64,000 bases of DNA from positions 1-64,000 of the forward strand of contig CACJRF010000004.1 in NCBI GenBank assembly GCA_902595755.1. The letters are read 5' to 3'. How positions within the stretch are numbered: position 1 is the stretch's first letter; every line of letters begins with the position of its first letter. The notes below the pieces were generated by a model that worked only from the letters and a program-made list of their open reading frames with translations, did no database searches and was not told the origin of the DNA. Positions 10,766-21,074 of the stretch are shown piece after piece. The stretch is from an uncultured Alphaproteobacteria bacterium (lineage in GTDB: Bacteria; Pseudomonadota; Alphaproteobacteria; Methylaequorales; Methylaequoraceae). Made by a program: the position numbers and the translations under genes.

Positions 10766-11283
10766 CAGCAACCTCAATCTTTAACTTATTTTAAATCATC
10801 AATTAAATATTGTAATTTTTATGAGAAAAATATAATAAATTTTAAGAAAGAGTTTAAATATAATTATTTGCTTTTTATAATTAGAGAAAAACAAGAATAC
10901 CTTAATTCTTTATATTCATTCTATATCAAAGTTGGAGGTAAGGACGATTTAATTTCATTTTCACAAAAAGAGAATGTTTTACTAAAAATAAATCATAATA
11001 TGATTTAGAAAAAGCTCATTAAGCATTTTTCAGATAGAATAATCTTCGTAGATTTTAGTGAAATGACACAAAAAAAAAATTCATAAGTAAAATATCAAAA
11101 ATCTCTGGTATAAAAGTTAATTCTTTTAATATGGATTTTAGCCCTACTAATATTTCAGATGGTAATTTTTCTACCATAATTAAAAGATTAATAAATCTAT
11201 ATAGTGACTGGATATTATTAAAATTTTTTTTAATATTATTTCTTCACACTTTTCAGTTTATAAAAAAAAGAGTCGGTTTGTAA
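10766..11283 (+). pseudogene. Degenerate sulfotransferase-like gene remnant
   Basis: Reading through a stop (TAG 11006-11008) and a 1-nt shift at the A-run near 11071 gives ...LLFIIREKQEYLNSLYSFYIKVGGKDDLISF...IIFVDFSEMTQKKFISKISKISGIKVN..., resembling sulfotransferase C-terminal motifs. Confidence 0.5.
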
Positions 11284-11335
11284 TATTGGGAATTAATTAA
11301 ATATTGGTTTGAGAAGATCTAATTATAGAGTAACT

Positions 11336-11364
11336 AAATCCCCAGATTTTATTTCTGGGGATTT
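11336..11364 (-). terminator. Rho-independent-like hairpin downstream of groL
   Basis: AAATCCCCAGA-TTTTATT-TCTGGGGATTT inverted repeat just 3' of the groL stop. Confidence 0.6.
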
Positions 11365-11410
11365 CAACATAGTTATTAAATTAGATAGGTATTTATAAAT
11401 AGAAAATGGA

Positions 11411-13087
<1,677 letters not shown>

Positions 13088-13091
13088 TTAT

Positions 13092-13379
13092 TTATTCTAT
13101 TATTCCCATGATGTCAGATTCTTTCATAATTAATAGATCTGAACCATCAAGTTTAACCTCTGTACCAGACCATTTTCCAAATAAGATCTTGTCACCAGGC
13201 TTTACATTCATTGCTTTAAGTTTTCCATCCTCAGTAACTTCACCTGGACCAACTGCTACAACTTCACCTTCGCTTGGTTTTTCCTTGGCTGTGTCTGGGA
13301 TTATAATTCCTCCAGCTGTTTTTTCGTCGCTTTCAAGTCGTTTAACTACGACTCTATCATGTAGTGGTTTGAATTTCAT
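13092..13379 (-). CDS. groS: Co-chaperonin GroES; start assigned at [15 protein letters not shown], not the longer ORF start at 13436
   Basis: [46 protein letters not shown]; the longer ORF would run through the CIRCE element. Confidence 0.97.
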   Translation of the reverse strand: MKFKPLHDRVVVKRLESDEKTAGGIIIPDTAKEKPSEGEVVAVGPGEVTEDGKLKAMNVKPGDKILFGKWSGTEVKLDGSDLLIMKESDIMGIIE

Positions 13380-13429
13380 AACGAATCTCCTTTTTAAGTT
13401 AGACAATTCAATTAACGGCATGAACCTTG

Positions 13430-13456
13430 TTAGCACTCATAACGTTTGAGTGCTAA
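13430..13456. promoter_or_regulatory. CIRCE element (HrcA operator) upstream of groESL
   Basis: TTAGCACTC-ATAACGTTT-GAGTGCTAA, exact match to the CIRCE consensus. Confidence 0.96.
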
Positions 13457-13490
13457 TTTATAAATTTATTTCTCTTTGTCAATAACCTTT

Positions 13491-15344
13491 CTAAGAAAAA
13501 GAAAATTCCTTTTTTATAAAATTGTATAATTTTTCAATACTTTCATTTACGTTTTCTTTTTCTGTATCAATAATTAACTCAGGTTTTTCTGGTTCCTCGT
13601 ATGGTGATGATATACCTGTAAAACTTTTTATTTCTCCAGATTTTGCTTTAGCATACAAACCTTTAACATCTCTTTTTGTACAAATATCTAGCGAAGCTTT
13701 AGTGTAAATTAATTTAAAGATTTCTGGCCTTATATCTCTAGCTTTTCTTCTCTCACTTCTGTAAGGAGAAATTAAAGAAACAATCACAATAAAACCTGCC
13801 TCTGAAAACAACTTAGCAACCTCTGCTGTTCTTCTAATATTTTCAGTCCTGTCTTCTGGTGAAAATGATAAGTCCTTATTTAAACCTAATCTTATATTAT
13901 CTCCATCCAAACTGAAAACATTAAAATGTTCAGAAAAAAGTTTTTTCTCCACACCCTTTGCAATTGTACTTTTCCCAGAACCAGATAAACCTGTAAGCCA
14001 GATTATACCCGGTCTATGCTTAAGCATAACTGATCTATCTATTTCACTTACATAAAACTCCTCAGGAAGAATATTTTTCTTTGTTTCGCTTAAAACCTCC
14101 TTTTGGTCAGGAAAATTCTTTAGATTTAATATTCCGCCAGCAACTATTTCGTTCTCATCTAATAAACAAAACCTCCCGGTTGACTTTATGTGTGAGTAAT
14201 CATCCATTGGTATTAATTGAGATGAATGAAAAACTAATTCACAAATATCATTTTTAGTTACATTAAAATTTTTCTTTGGTTGAAGATTATTTGTATCAAT
14301 AATCTTTTTAATTTCATTTATACTTACATGATACTGACCTGTATTAATTTTTAGATCATATTTTTTATTTAATTTTAATTTACTTTGACTCAGCCAAAAA
14401 ACGTTTGCTTCAAACCTATTCATTAACTTTGGGGGGGTTCCTGGTCTTGATGCTATATTTCCAACATCAACAAAGATTTGTTCGTCTAGAGTAATTCCAA
14501 CACATTCACCTTGATTATATTCTTTTTTAGATTTAGGCCAACTTTCCAAACTTTTAACTTTAACAATCTGATTTGTGGGCAGAAATAAAAGTGTATCTTC
14601 ATTCGTGATTTTCCCACTTTCCACTCTACCTACAATTATTCTTTTATCACCAACTTTATATATATCCTGAACAGGAAATCTTAATTCATTTTTATGATCA
14701 TTATTTTTAATACTGAATCCATCCAACACATCAATAACAGTACCTCCTAAATACCAATCTGTTTTCTCACTATTTTTTGAAATATTATCTCCATTTTTTG
14801 CAGATATTGGGATTGATGAGTGAACTTCTACCTCAAGCTTTGATAGATATGCTGTTAGTTCTTTGTTGATCTTAGTAAACTTCTCTTGACAATATTTAAT
14901 TTTATCAATTTTGTTATATAAAACTATTACTCTTTCAAATCCTAAAATTTTTAGCAAATAGGCATGTTTTTTTGTCTGTTCCTTTACACCTTCAGCTACA
15001 TCAACAATTAAAAATGCAATATCTGCAGAAGATGCACCAGTGATCATATTTTTTATAAACTCTTTATGACCTGGAGCATCAATAAAAATATAATTACGTC
15101 TTTCTGTTTTGAAAAAAATTTGGGTTGTGTCTATAGTTATTCCTTGATTTCTCTCATCTTGAAGTGCATCAAGAAGGAAAGCGAATTCAAATTCTACACC
15201 TCTTTTAGCGCTTACACTTTTTAATTCTTGAAATTTTTCCTCTGTAACCTGACCCAATTCATACATTAGTCTACCTATGAATGAAGATTTACCATGATCA
15301 ACATGACCCACAGTTACCACTTTGGGTGAGTAAGAATAGTCCAT
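13491..15344 (-). CDS. cysN/cysC: Bifunctional sulfate adenylyltransferase large subunit / APS kinase
   Basis: N-terminal GTPase GHVDHGKSSFIGRLMYE...DAPGHKEFIKNMITGAS; C-terminal APS kinase GIIWLTGLSGSGKSTIAKGVEKKLF. Confidence 0.95.
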   Translation of the reverse strand: MDYSYSPKVVTVGHVDHGKSSFIGRLMYELGQVTEEKFQELKSVSAKRGVEFEFAFLLDALQDERNQGITIDTTQIFFKTERRNYIFIDAPGHKEFIKNMITGASSADIAFLIVDVAEGVKEQTKKHAYLLKILGFERVIVLYNKIDKIKYCQEKFTKINKELTAYLSKLEVEVHSSIPISAKNGDNISKNSEKTDWYLGGTVIDVLDGFSIKNNDHKNELRFPVQDIYKVGDKRIIVGRVESGKITNEDTLLFLPTNQIVKVKSLESWPKSKKEYNQGECVGITLDEQIFVDVGNIASRPGTPPKLMNRFEANVFWLSQSKLKLNKKYDLKINTGQYHVSINEIKKIIDTNNLQPKKNFNVTKNDICELVFHSSQLIPMDDYSHIKSTGRFCLLDENEIVAGGILNLKNFPDQKEVLSETKKNILPEEFYVSEIDRSVMLKHRPGIIWLTGLSGSGKSTIAKGVEKKLFSEHFNVFSLDGDNIRLGLNKDLSFSPEDRTENIRRTAEVAKLFSEAGFIVIVSLISPYRSERRKARDIRPEIFKLIYTKASLDICTKRDVKGLYAKAKSGEIKSFTGISSPYEEPEKPELIIDTEKENVNESIEKLYNFIKKEFSFS

Positions 15345-15345
15345 T

Positions 15346-16143
15346 TTACATATATCCTTTTGTTCTCAGTTTTTCAAAAACATCTTCCTGCTCGTGATCC
15401 ATAGCCCTTCCAGATCTTTCAGAGATTTTAGTAATTTTTAATTCTTCTATAATTTCATCTACATTACTTGCATTACTATCTACTGGAAATGTAATATCTT
15501 CATCACCCAAAGATCTATATCTTTTCCCGTTCTTTGAAAAATATAAATCTACTATTGGTATTTTTTGTTCTTTAATATATTTCCATATATCAATTTCTGT
15601 CCATCCTAATAAAGGATGAATTCTTATGTGAACAGTGTCAGGATAATTAAAATTTGACTGGTCCCAAAATTCTGGAGGCTGATTTTTGACATCCCATTTA
15701 CCTGACTCATCTCTAGGACTAAAAATTCTCTCTTTTGCTCTAGTCCCTTGTTCATCTCTCCTAATACCAGCTATAATTCCTTTGAATTTATATTGATCTA
15801 AAATATTTTTTAGACCTTCTGTTTTTCTTGCTGCTGAACGAGCAGCTGGCGGAAGTGAAGGATCAATTTTATTAATGGGGGGGCATTTTCCTTTTATGAG
15901 ATTGAGATCCCATTTCTTTTCGTAAATGTCTCTAAATTCATACATTTCTTTAAATTTTTTCTTTGTATCCACGTGAACAACAGGAAATGGTAACTTACCC
16001 AAAAAAGCTTTAAATGCAAGCCACATCATTACATTTGAATCTTTACCAAGTGACCACAACATTGCTATATTCTTTATCGATCGAAAACTTTGTCTGAATA
16101 TATAAATACTTTCATTCTCTAATTTTCTAAGATGATTATCCAT
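15346..16143 (-). CDS. cysD: Sulfate adenylyltransferase small subunit; start likely at MDNHLRKLENES
   Basis: MLWSLGKDSNVMMWLAFKAFLGKLPFPVVHVDTKKKF; GIIAGIRRDEQGTRAKERIFSPRD. Confidence 0.95.
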   Translation of the reverse strand: MDNHLRKLENESIYIFRQSFRSIKNIAMLWSLGKDSNVMMWLAFKAFLGKLPFPVVHVDTKKKFKEMYEFRDIYEKKWDLNLIKGKCPPINKIDPSLPPAARSAARKTEGLKNILDQYKFKGIIAGIRRDEQGTRAKERIFSPRDESGKWDVKNQPPEFWDQSNFNYPDTVHIRIHPLLGWTEIDIWKYIKEQKIPIVDLYFSKNGKRYRSLGDEDITFPVDSNASNVDEIIEELKITKISERSGRAMDHEQEDVFEKLRTKGYM

Positions 16144-16873
16144 TTCTTTCCTTTTTTTCCTTTTTTTCCTTTTTTTCAATTTTTTCTAAGTGAATTCCAC
16201 ATTCTGTTTTAGTCTTATCAGACCACCTGCCCTCTCTAAGATCTTTAATATTATTTGTTTTAATCGTACAATGTTTACAACCTATTGATAAATAACCTTT
16301 AGCAACTAGCGGATGTTTTGGAAGCTCATTTAATAAAAAATAGTTTTCAACAAAATCTTTTGAACTTTTAAAAAGAGGGTTTACAACAATTTTTTTATTT
16401 ATAATCTCAAAGGCTTTAAGATTTTGCCTTTCTCCAAGATGGTACGTCTTTCTTCCAGAAATCCAGGCCTCAAAGTTTGTTAAAGATTTTTCTAAAGGAA
16501 GAACCTTCCTTAAATTACAACATTTATCAACTTCTGTCTTCCAAAGATCGTTATCACTGTCAAATTTTTTCAAAAGTTTGTCATCTGGAAATACTTCATG
16601 GCAATTTCTTAATCCTAGTAATTTTAAAAGATCATCTTTGTATTTTATCGTTTCCTCGAATAAAAAGTGAGTGTTTAGTATTAGAATAGGAATATCCTTA
16701 CTGATTTTAGAGATTATGTGAAGGATTATAGCTGACTCTGTGCCAAAAGAGCAAACGTATGCGATTTTATTTTTAAATAAATTAAGAATTGAATGCTCAA
16801 GAATTGATCTAGGCTCACCATTAGCAAACTTAGAATTAAGGGCTTTAATTTTAAAATCATCAAGGATTGTCAT
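16136..16873 (-). CDS. cysH: Phosphoadenylyl-/adenylylsulfate reductase
   Basis: CSFGTESAIILHII; CCNLRKVLPLEKSL; ISGRKTYHLGERQNL; GCKHCT..E.GRWSDKTKTECGIH. Confidence 0.93.
   Translation of the reverse strand: MTILDDFKIKALNSKFANGEPRSILEHSILNLFKNKIAYVCSFGTESAIILHIISKISKDIPILILNTHFLFEETIKYKDDLLKLLGLRNCHEVFPDDKLLKKFDSDNDLWKTEVDKCCNLRKVLPLEKSLTNFEAWISGRKTYHLGERQNLKAFEIINKKIVVNPLFKSSKDFVENYFLLNELPKHPLVAKGYLSIGCKHCTIKTNNIKDLREGRWSDKTKTECGIHLEKIEKKEKKEKKERNG
16150..16177. repeat. About three tandem copies of a 9-bp unit (CCTTTTTTT) across the cysH/cysD overlap
   Basis: cctttttttcctttttttcctttttttc; encodes KKEKKEKKE at the CysH C-terminus. Confidence 0.85.
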
Positions 16874-16896
16874 AATTATTTAATTTATTGATTATA

Positions 16897-16923
16897 ATTG
16901 ACATATACACCATATTTGTCAAT
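16897..16923. promoter_or_regulatory. Inverted repeat in the cysH/ctaA divergent intergenic region, candidate operator
   Basis: ATTGACA-TATACACCATATT-TGTCAAT; on the minus strand TTGACA and a downstream TATAAT resemble promoter elements. Confidence 0.45.
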
Positions 16924-16998
16924 AAAATATGTAATAAAGAATATTATACACTAAATTTATGTATTTTTAATTAACAAATTATTTCCTATTAAATATAC

Positions 16999-18078
16999 AT
17001 GGTAGTTATTCAATATCATAAACCAAAAATTTATTGGATTAGTATTAATCTTTTGTTGATATTCTTAATGGTATTAATTGGCGGAATCACTAGGTTAACT
17101 GATTCAGGGCTGTCAATGACAGAGTGGTCATTAATTACTGGTATAATTCCTCCTTTAACAACTGGTGATTGGATTGAAACTTTTGATAAATATAAATTAT
17201 CCCCTGAATTTACCTTCAAAAATTATGATATGACAATCGAAGAGTTCAAAAAAATATTTTTTTGGGAATACTTTCATAGAATTTGGGGAAGGTTGATTGG
17301 ATTAACATATACCTTACCACTTATTTATTTTTGGATAACTAATAAGTTTACATCTTCCGAAAAAATATTTTTCTCTATCTTACTTTTTTTTGGAGCTTCT
17401 CAAGCATTTATGGGGTGGTATATGGTAAAAAGTGGGTTAACAGAAAACCCCGATGTAAGTCACTTTAGGCTTTCTGGACATCTTTTCATCGCTTTTCTTA
17501 TTTATTCAATGCTACTTTTTTATTTATCATTAAAAATTACATTAAAAAAGAATACATATATTTCAGCTAACAAGGAATCTATGAATTTTGGTAATATTTT
17601 AATCTATACATGTATCGTATTAATTTTTGTAACTATAGTATCTGGAGCTTTTGTAGCAGGCACTAAAGCTGGTTGGGCATATAATAATTTCCCTCTTATG
17701 GGGGAAAATATTTTACCTCCTGTGCTTCTTGAAAATCAATCGAATAGTATTAATTTTTTATTCAATGATATAGGGTTTATTCAATTTTTTCACAGAATAT
17801 TAGCATCAGCAACTCTTGTTATAGTATTATTTACAAGTATCTATTTATTTAGATTTACTCCAAATAAAGTTGTAAAAAGATTATCGAAGATACTATTCTT
17901 CGTAGTAATTTTACAATATCTTTTAGGAATAATAATTTTAAAACTGTATGTTCCAATCTCTCTTGGTGTAATGCATCAGCTTGGATCTTTGATTGTATTG
18001 AGTTTGCTTTTAGGAATTTTAGCTAAAAATTTATCTTTGGGAATTTTATCAAACTCCCAAAGATATATTATTGATTAA
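16999..18078 (+). CDS. ctaA: Heme A synthase (COX15/CtaA)
   Basis: GGITRLTDSGLSMTEWSLITGIIPPLT; EYFHRIWGRLIGL; GAFVAGTKAGWAYNNFPLMGE; FFHRILA. Confidence 0.95.
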   Translation: MVVIQYHKPKIYWISINLLLIFLMVLIGGITRLTDSGLSMTEWSLITGIIPPLTTGDWIETFDKYKLSPEFTFKNYDMTIEEFKKIFFWEYFHRIWGRLIGLTYTLPLIYFWITNKFTSSEKIFFSILLFFGASQAFMGWYMVKSGLTENPDVSHFRLSGHLFIAFLIYSMLLFYLSLKITLKKNTYISANKESMNFGNILIYTCIVLIFVTIVSGAFVAGTKAGWAYNNFPLMGENILPPVLLENQSNSINFLFNDIGFIQFFHRILASATLVIVLFTSIYLFRFTPNKVVKRLSKILFFVVILQYLLGIIILKLYVPISLGVMHQLGSLIVLSLLLGILAKNLSLGILSNSQRYIID

Positions 18079-18839
18079 AAACTTTTACCTACAGAAAATA
18101 TCACTTGATCACTTTCAACATCGGCTCCGTAACCATCAATTGTAGTGTAAGAGAGACCTAAGTCTAAACCAAATGCACTGGTTGAAATTGAAGCTATATA
18201 ATCTGTGTAAGAGTTTCCACCTTCCATTTCAGATCCTGTGAAACCAGCACCTCCAGCTAAGGTAAATGGTGTTCCAGGAACACCAAATTCTAAGCTTACA
18301 TTTTGATAATCATAATTGTCTTGCTGCCAACCTGATGGCGAGAAACCATAATAGTAAGAAAGACCAAGATCAGTAACTGGCGTTGGAATTGTAGCGCTGA
18401 GTGATCCATAGTATTCAACAAAATCAACATTACGAGCTCCATTGGCAGTGTTTTCATCTGTCATACCAGGATAATCATAATACAGGATTCCACCATCCCA
18501 AGCCAAATAGTCTTCCAAACCAGGAACAGCTCCGGTTAATCCACCATAGTAATCTAATTCATTACCTGATAAAGTGTTCGTAGCCCCAGATACATTTGAT
18601 CCCCAAAAACCTACATAAAAATCTACATAAGTATCTAATAGAGTTACACCATAATCAAGTCCACCTTGAACTGCAGACTGACCAGCATTCTGTTGCTCAC
18701 CTCTCCAAACATATTGCGAATAGTATCCAATATTTGCTGAAACATCACCATAAGGCAATTTCTCAGGAAATTCATAACTTTTAGCATTAGAAAATACCAT
18801 CGGTGTTGCTAATGCTGTAACAATTAAAAGCTTCTTCAT
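18075..18839 (-). CDS. TorF-family putative porin (TIGR02001-like outer membrane protein)
   Basis: Signal peptide; SANIGYYSQYVWRGEQQNAGQSAVQGGLDYG and Tyr-rich beta-barrel with terminal F. Confidence 0.8.
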   Translation of the reverse strand: MKKLLIVTALATPMVFSNAKSYEFPEKLPYGDVSANIGYYSQYVWRGEQQNAGQSAVQGGLDYGVTLLDTYVDFYVGFWGSNVSGATNTLSGNELDYYGGLTGAVPGLEDYLAWDGGILYYDYPGMTDENTANGARNVDFVEYYGSLSATIPTPVTDLGLSYYYGFSPSGWQQDNYDYQNVSLEFGVPGTPFTLAGGAGFTGSEMEGGNSYTDYIASISTSAFGLDLGLSYTTIDGYGADVESDQVIFSVGKSF

Positions 18840-19018
18840 TTAAATTCCTTCCTTAAGTTGCTTAATTTTTAATCATTTATAATTTTTGCATAAGATTTAT
18901 ACAAAAATATAATATATTTAATTTTTCTCTAAATATCAATAAAAATTTATTAAAAAAAAAAGGATGTTGTATTTTTACAACTATTATATTTTCTTAATTA
19001 AATATAAATTTTGTCATC

Positions 19019-20185
19019 ATGTCCTTTTTAGATCTAATTTCTTTTATTAGTTTGTGCTCATGGATATATATTGTTTTTTTTCATGGAAGGAAAAATTTTT
19101 TTAAAGATAATTTCTTTTGGACTAATTCAATAATTTTTGAGAAGAACATTATTAAAAAAAAATATTCTAATAAAAAAATTTGTGTGATTATCCCAGCTAG
19201 AAATGAAGAGAAATATATTGAGGAAACACTAATATCTATTAAAAATCAAAATATTTCGACACTTCATACCTTAGTCGTAAATGATAATAGTACAGATAAT
19301 ACTCAACAGGTTTTAAAAAATTTTAAAAGAGATTACAAAAACTTACAAATTTTAAATGGTCAAAAACTCCCACAAGGTTGGGTTGGAAAAGTTTGGGCAC
19401 TAAAACAAGGAGTTGATGAAGCTAATAAAAGAAATTTTGAATATTATCTATTTATCGATTCAGATATCCATTTAGATAAGGGAGTAGTTACAAAGTCAGT
19501 TGATTTTTTAGAAGATAAAAATTTGGTAATGTTTTCTCTAATGGCAAAATTAAATTCTAAATATTTTTGGGAAAAATTGTTAATTCCTCCTTTTATTTTC
19601 TTCTTTCAAAAATTATTTCCCTTTCGAAGAGTAAACGACCCAAAGGATTCAGTCTCAGCTGCTGCTGGAGGGTTTATTTTATGTAAATCTCAGATTTTTA
19701 AACAAAAAAACTGGTATGAAAGTATTAAAAATAAAGTCATTGATGATTGTAATATAGCTAAATTTTTAAAAAAAAAAGGTGCAATTTGGCTAGGTCTCAC
19801 GAATTTGGTAAAAAGTAGGAGAACCTACCAAAATTTAAATGATATATGGAAAATGGTTTCAAGAACTGCATTTGAGCAACTAAATTTTTCAATTATGACC
19901 TTATTAATTTGTTGTTTAGGAATGTTCTTAATTTATTTAACACCATTCTTTATTTTGACAATTTCTTTTTTTGACTTAGAAAAAAATTTAATGATAATTA
20001 ATCTATTAACAATATTTCTAATGACCATTGTGTTTATTCCCATTATAAAATTTTATAAGGTAGATAAAAAGTATTTAGCTTTTATTCCTTTATTTTCATC
20101 CTTGTATATTATTATGACATGCTCCTCAGCTATAAATCATTATTCAAAAAAAGGAAATAAATGGAAAGGGAGGAGTTATTTATAA
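19019..20185 (+). CDS. hpnB: Hopanoid-associated glycosyltransferase HpnB
   Basis: Family 2 glycosyltransferase (VIIPARNEEKYIEETLISIKNQ, NDNSTDNTQ, QGWVGKVWALKQG) immediately upstream of hpnC/hpnD/hpnE. Confidence 0.88.
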   Translation: MSFLDLISFISLCSWIYIVFFHGRKNFFKDNFFWTNSIIFEKNIIKKKYSNKKICVIIPARNEEKYIEETLISIKNQNISTLHTLVVNDNSTDNTQQVLKNFKRDYKNLQILNGQKLPQGWVGKVWALKQGVDEANKRNFEYYLFIDSDIHLDKGVVTKSVDFLEDKNLVMFSLMAKLNSKYFWEKLLIPPFIFFFQKLFPFRRVNDPKDSVSAAAGGFILCKSQIFKQKNWYESIKNKVIDDCNIAKFLKKKGAIWLGLTNLVKSRRTYQNLNDIWKMVSRTAFEQLNFSIMTLLICCLGMFLIYLTPFFILTISFFDLEKNLMIINLLTIFLMTIVFIPIIKFYKVDKKYLAFIPLFSSLYIIMTCSSAINHYSKKGNKWKGRSYL

Positions 20186-21044
20186 AATTACCGAAAATGA
20201 AATATTTAGCTACTTATCTGGCAAAAACTTCAAAGACGAAAACTTTCCAGTAGCTTCTGCACTTATTAAAAAAGACGTAAGAGAGGTCATAAGAGTATTT
20301 TACTCATTTGCTAGAATTTCCGATGATATTGCTGATAGTGAAAATTTAACTTCTTTTAAAAAATTACAAATTCTAAAATTTTTTGATAAATCTTTAAGAA
20401 ATTCAAAAAAAAGTAACATAGATTTTTTAGATAAAATTATTAACCTTAATGAAAAATTCCCGAAATCAAAAAACTACTCTAGGGAACTTTTAAAGGCTTT
20501 TACACTAGATGCTACAAAAAAAAGATATAAGAATTGGGCTGATTTGGTTTCTTATTGTAGGTATTCTGCCAATCCAGTTGGACGTTTTTTCATATATTTA
20601 ACTTATGAAAACAATAATCATTCATTTGAAAATGAAAAGAAAATTTTTAAAAGTTCTGATAATCTATGTACCGCGTTGCAAATTATAAATCATATCCAGG
20701 ATTGTAAAGATGACTATTTGAGGCATAATAGAGTCTACATTCCATTAGATTATTTTAAAAAATACTCGTTAAATGTTAAAGTTTTAAAGGCAGATAAAGC
20801 CCCAATTGATTTTATCTTCTTAAAAAATGATTTGATTTCAGAAACGGAAAGATTACTTAGTCACATTGAAATCGGACTCAATTTAATTAAAGACTGGCGC
20901 CTAAGAAAAGAAACATTTATAATTTTAAATATTGCAAAAAGATTATGTTTTTTGTTAAAACAAGATGATCCATTGTTAAAAAAAATTAAATTATCACGTA
21001 TTGATTTGATTGTTTGTTTTATAAAAGGAATAGTGTTAAATTAA
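20178..21044 (+). CDS. hpnC: HpnC squalene synthase-like protein; non-canonical start inferred (ATT at 20178, alternatives ATT 20187 or ATA 20202); ORF track truncated to 20544
   Basis: In-frame upstream translation IYKITENEIFSYLSGKNFKDENFPVASALIKKDVREVIRVFYSFARISDDIAD is the HpnC N-terminus; no ATG/GTG/TTG between the upstream stop (20133) and this region. Confidence 0.85.
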   Translation: MYKITENEIFSYLSGKNFKDENFPVASALIKKDVREVIRVFYSFARISDDIADSENLTSFKKLQILKFFDKSLRNSKKSNIDFLDKIINLNEKFPKSKNYSRELLKAFTLDATKKRYKNWADLVSYCRYSANPVGRFFIYLTYENNNHSFENEKKIFKSSDNLCTALQIINHIQDCKDDYLRHNRVYIPLDYFKKYSLNVKVLKADKAPIDFIFLKNDLISETERLLSHIEIGLNLIKDWRLRKETFIILNIAKRLCFLLKQDDPLLKKIKLSRIDLIVCFIKGIVLN

Positions 21045-21074
21045 TAAAAGTATTATCGTTTAAATGAAATCTAT

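Noticed and set aside
13380-13436. Upstream-extended GroES start ([19 protein letters not shown])
   Set aside because: The extension overlaps the CIRCE operator/leader; GroES proteins start at MKFKPLHDR.
13108-13449. 113-aa plus-strand ORF antisense to groES
   Set aside because: Opposite strand is groES; the ORF also covers the CIRCE element.
18966-18981. Small inverted repeat GTTGT-ATTTTT-ACAAC upstream of hpnB
   Set aside because: Five-bp AT-rich stem in an A/T-rich region; not distinguishable from chance.
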